Positions 61,166 to 64,000 of a stretch of DNA of 64,000 nt are shown here, piece after piece (position 1 is the stretch's first letter; each line of letters begins with the position of its first letter). The position numbers were made by a program, and so were the translations under genes. Under the pieces are notes generated by a model that ran no database searches, was not told where the DNA came from, and saw only the letters and a list, made by a program, of their open reading frames with translations. The stretch is from NCBI GenBank assembly GCA_963402885.1, contig OY727094.1:32676501-32740500 (forward strand), given 5' to 3'. This DNA comes from Antedon bifida (taxonomy: Eukaryota; Echinodermata; Crinoidea; Comatulida; Antedonidae).

Positions 61166-64000
61166 GCATAGGTGAAATTACGGGACACACATCATGTTCT
61201 AATTTTTTGGTATGATGGAATTATCAAAATAAACTCGAAGATGACAATTTCGAAAGATAATGAATTGAGCAAATAAATATAAGAATTTGAAGAGAATTTG
61301 GCACGTAGAAGCGCTGTGCGCGCTCTTTGAAATTTGTATAACTTTGAAGAAAAAGATGAAAAAACTACTTTTTAACTTCAACTGGCCATATGTTAACGTC
61401 ACAACATTCCGATATGAATTCATATCTACATTTCATCAGCTTTCATAATAAATTATAATTATCAAGATAACCTTTAATTCTGAAGAGCTGTAAGATATTC
61501 AAATTTACGGCGAAGGTGAAATTACACGACCTACGTTATTCAAGTTTTTACGCGTGATGACGTCATCAAAATAAAAATAGTGGCAGGTCATGAGAAAGTC
61601 AATTAATTGAGAAATCACATACTAAAATTTGAGCGAAAATCAGGCACAAATTATTAGAGACGCGTTCTATTGAATGTGATAAAATATGACAAAAGAGAAA
61701 AAAAACTTAATTTTAAATTCAAGTGGCCATTTGATGACGTCACAACATTTTGTACGTCAAATGTGTACATGAATTCATATCTACAACTCAATGGCTTCCC
61801 GAATAAGTTAAAAAAAATGGGGGTCATCTTGCATTCTGAAGAGTTATTTTCATTTTAAAAATGCCTTATTTTTCACCATTTTCAGCACTTTGATGCAATT
61901 AATTTGCGCATTTTGTCATGTTTAACGTGCTCGTATAGCGTTATCTTAAGTCAGAATGGACTCAAAATTGGTGAATGTACTAAGAATTGTGAGTAGATTG
62001 TGATTTATACATCAAATTTTATTTTTTACGCTTTCTAAGAATCACGTGCGCAAAAACGTGTTTTTGCGCAGTAATTTTTTGAAACGCGCAAATGGCCTAA
62101 TTCATGCTCTAAATTGATCAAAACTTAATTTTGAGCGTTCTAAATTTTTAACGCGCGATTTCACGTGCATGACCTTGAAACGCGCAACTTTTTATTTGCT
62201 AATATTTTTACCCTTGACATGAAGTTTACGTGTAGTGAATTTCATTAATATGTGATAATGAATTATGGAGATATGATTGATAATGTGATTTCACAAAATG
62301 GCGTATAAATGACGTCACGGATGAGTGATCACGCTGGAAAGCTTATTAGGATTAAGTTATATCATTTGAAAGATATTCTGAAATTTTGGTAATCATTGAC
62401 ATTAAACTTTTTGAGATATCTGTTACACAAAATAGTGTACAGAAACAATAAAAAGAAAAAAAATAAAACTAGACATGAAACTCGTCACTTTGACGAGTTT
62501 GGTTATCCGCTGCGCAAGTGGTGAAACATGGTCGTTTAACGATGTACCTTTTAACATTAAGGGGATAGGTTGAGGCCAAAAGGAAGCGTTCACGTTGGCA
62601 TTATGACCTACAGGCCGGACAAGCAACTGACAAACAAAACCAGAAAATGTAATAGAAATCACATATCTCCTAACAACGATGAACGGCTCTGATATGAGAA
62701 AAATATTGTTTGCCTCTCTCTATCCTGTAAAAATAACGTCTTATTTGGCCTGCTACATTATAGAAATAGGTAGGAAATAAACGATTTGAGCTATTCCATT
62801 ACAGTCGGTATAAACAGTAAAATCTGTTTACATATTACATACAGTGTAGATTAGGTGAAATTACGGGAGCCGCCATTTATTCCAAATTTTAACATGGCGG
62901 CGGCATCAAAATGAAATACAAAGATAGCAATTTCGGAAGGATATTATCTCAGCAACAACATATTAACGTGCAGAAGAAATTTGAATACGTGAAATATTGA
63001 TGCGCGCTCTTTTAAATGTAATGAACTATTACGCAAAAAATGAAAATACGACTTTTTTTAGTTAAGTGGCCATATGATGACGTCACATCATCAGATTGGC
63101 AAAATTTTCACATGATTTCGTATCTACAATCCAATAGCTTCCAGAAAACGTTTTAATCGTGATTATCACATTTTATTCTTACGAGCTATAACAGATTAAA
63201 ATTTACTGTACAGATGAAATTAATGCCACACGTAATTTAAATTTTTAGGCATGATGACGTCAAAAAAATTAAAATATTTTTAACTCATGCGAAAGATAGT
63301 TGATTGACCTAGACAATATCAAAATCGGGGTGAAAATGGAAAACGGATAAGTGGAGATGCGCTCTATTAAATGTGATGAGCTATGACGAAAGATACAAAA
63401 ATCCTAAATTTTATATTCGCGTGGCCATACGATGACGTCACAATGTCCGGTTAGCCATATTGATACATGATCCTATATCTACAACTCATCAACTTCCAGA
63501 ATATGTCATCCACAAAAAGTTGACCGTGCAGTTTAGAAACTACGACTGTTTAAAAAAAGGCATAATTTTGACGAATTTCTGAACTTTTTCATCAAAAACG
63601 CGCGCAAATTGACCAATTCGACGTGCTCGTATGACGTAACCTTAAGCCCAAATTGTTTAAAAGTTGGTAAAATTACTAGAAGAGGCTGGAAAAACATAAA
63701 TCACGCGGAAAATACATGTTTTCAATGCTACGTGCGCACCGCACACGTAAATATTTGCGCACGCGTGGGAATTTTTGACATGCTTAAAATGACATGAAAC
63801 GCGTAGAAAATTGATTAGAAAATAATTTTGCGCATTTTGAAATTTTAAATGCGCGTGCGAGCGTAACTTTGTGTAAAACACACAATTTTTGTTCAACAGA
63901 AAGTTAGCGCATGATATAAATTAAATTTGTGCAAAGTTTCAATTTAAAATGTTATTTGGTTTTTGACCTATGTTAAATACGAGAAAATCGTTAAATCGCG
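61166..64000 (+). repeat. Array of four diverged ~340-bp modules with TGACGTCAC core
   Basis: Modules at about 61166-61500, 61510-61860, 62845-63190 and 63205-63540 share ordered boxes: GGTGAAATTACGGGA near the start, GCGCTCTTT.AAAT.TGAT, GACAAAAGA, GTGGCCATATGATGACGTCA with CAACATT, and TATCTACAACTCATCAGCTT. Module pairs are followed by linkers (61870-62300 and 63590-64000) that share GACGTGCTCGTAT, CTTAAG and CGCGCAA runs. The linker at the right edge is cut by the window. There is no coding capacity; this is an unclassified interspersed or higher-order repeat. Confidence 0.7.

Overview
This window looks like nuclear DNA of an AT-rich, intron-dense animal. Every host gene I could model is split into short exons with GT..AG introns. 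The gene set (EIF4H, MYBBP1A, HELLS-like fragments, NACHT receptors with death-fold modules) and the mobile elements (a CR1-like LINE, tRNA-derived SINEs, hairpin MITEs) point to a marine invertebrate. An echinoderm or a related deuterostome is my best inference; the species cannot be read from the sequence.

Left part (1-20 kb), ordinary single-copy genes: the 3' end of an unidentified gene (1-341, +); a complete 8-exon EIF4H (2076-6083, -); and, head-to-head with it across 233 bp, a complete 33-exon MYBBP1A (6317-18028, +). I traced both multi-exon genes exon by exon and the frame closes in each. MYBBP1A introns carry three MITE copies, two SINEs, a long hairpin and a tandem duplication of a splice acceptor. 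A 39-bp minisatellite starts right after its stop codon.

Middle and right part (21-60 kb), a duplicated accessory region: a segment carrying the 3' end of a HELLS-like SNF2 helicase gene (+), a 52-bp minisatellite and a convergent NACHT receptor gene (-) occurs twice, at about 21.1-31.9 kb and 37-59.7 kb. The duplicated HELLS pieces are broken in different ways: a 22-nt deletion through helicase motif V, a 5-nt insertion, a lost splice acceptor, a 54-bp internal duplication, and a 739-bp transposon with a 9-bp target duplication. The spacer between the two units holds smaller nested duplications, LINE remnants and a 3.2-kb CR1-like LINE with a long open frame, whose empty site is preserved nearby.

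The two NACHT genes look open. Each is built from a tiny first exon, a 507-nt DED-like exon, a series of small symmetric exons and one 2-kb NACHT exon. Every internal junction is phase 1. The small exons are mostly 60-72 nt copies of one cassette (five in gene A, eight in gene B), repeated together with their introns. Any subset could be spliced or lost without changing frame. Gene B also has a 396-nt and a 57-nt exon absent from gene A. This cassette array between the signalling module and the NTPase is the most interesting system in the window.

Right end (59.7-64 kb): no gene recognised. From about 61.15 kb there are four diverged copies of a ~340-bp module with a TGACGTCAC core, arranged as two module pairs plus linkers and running off the window edge.
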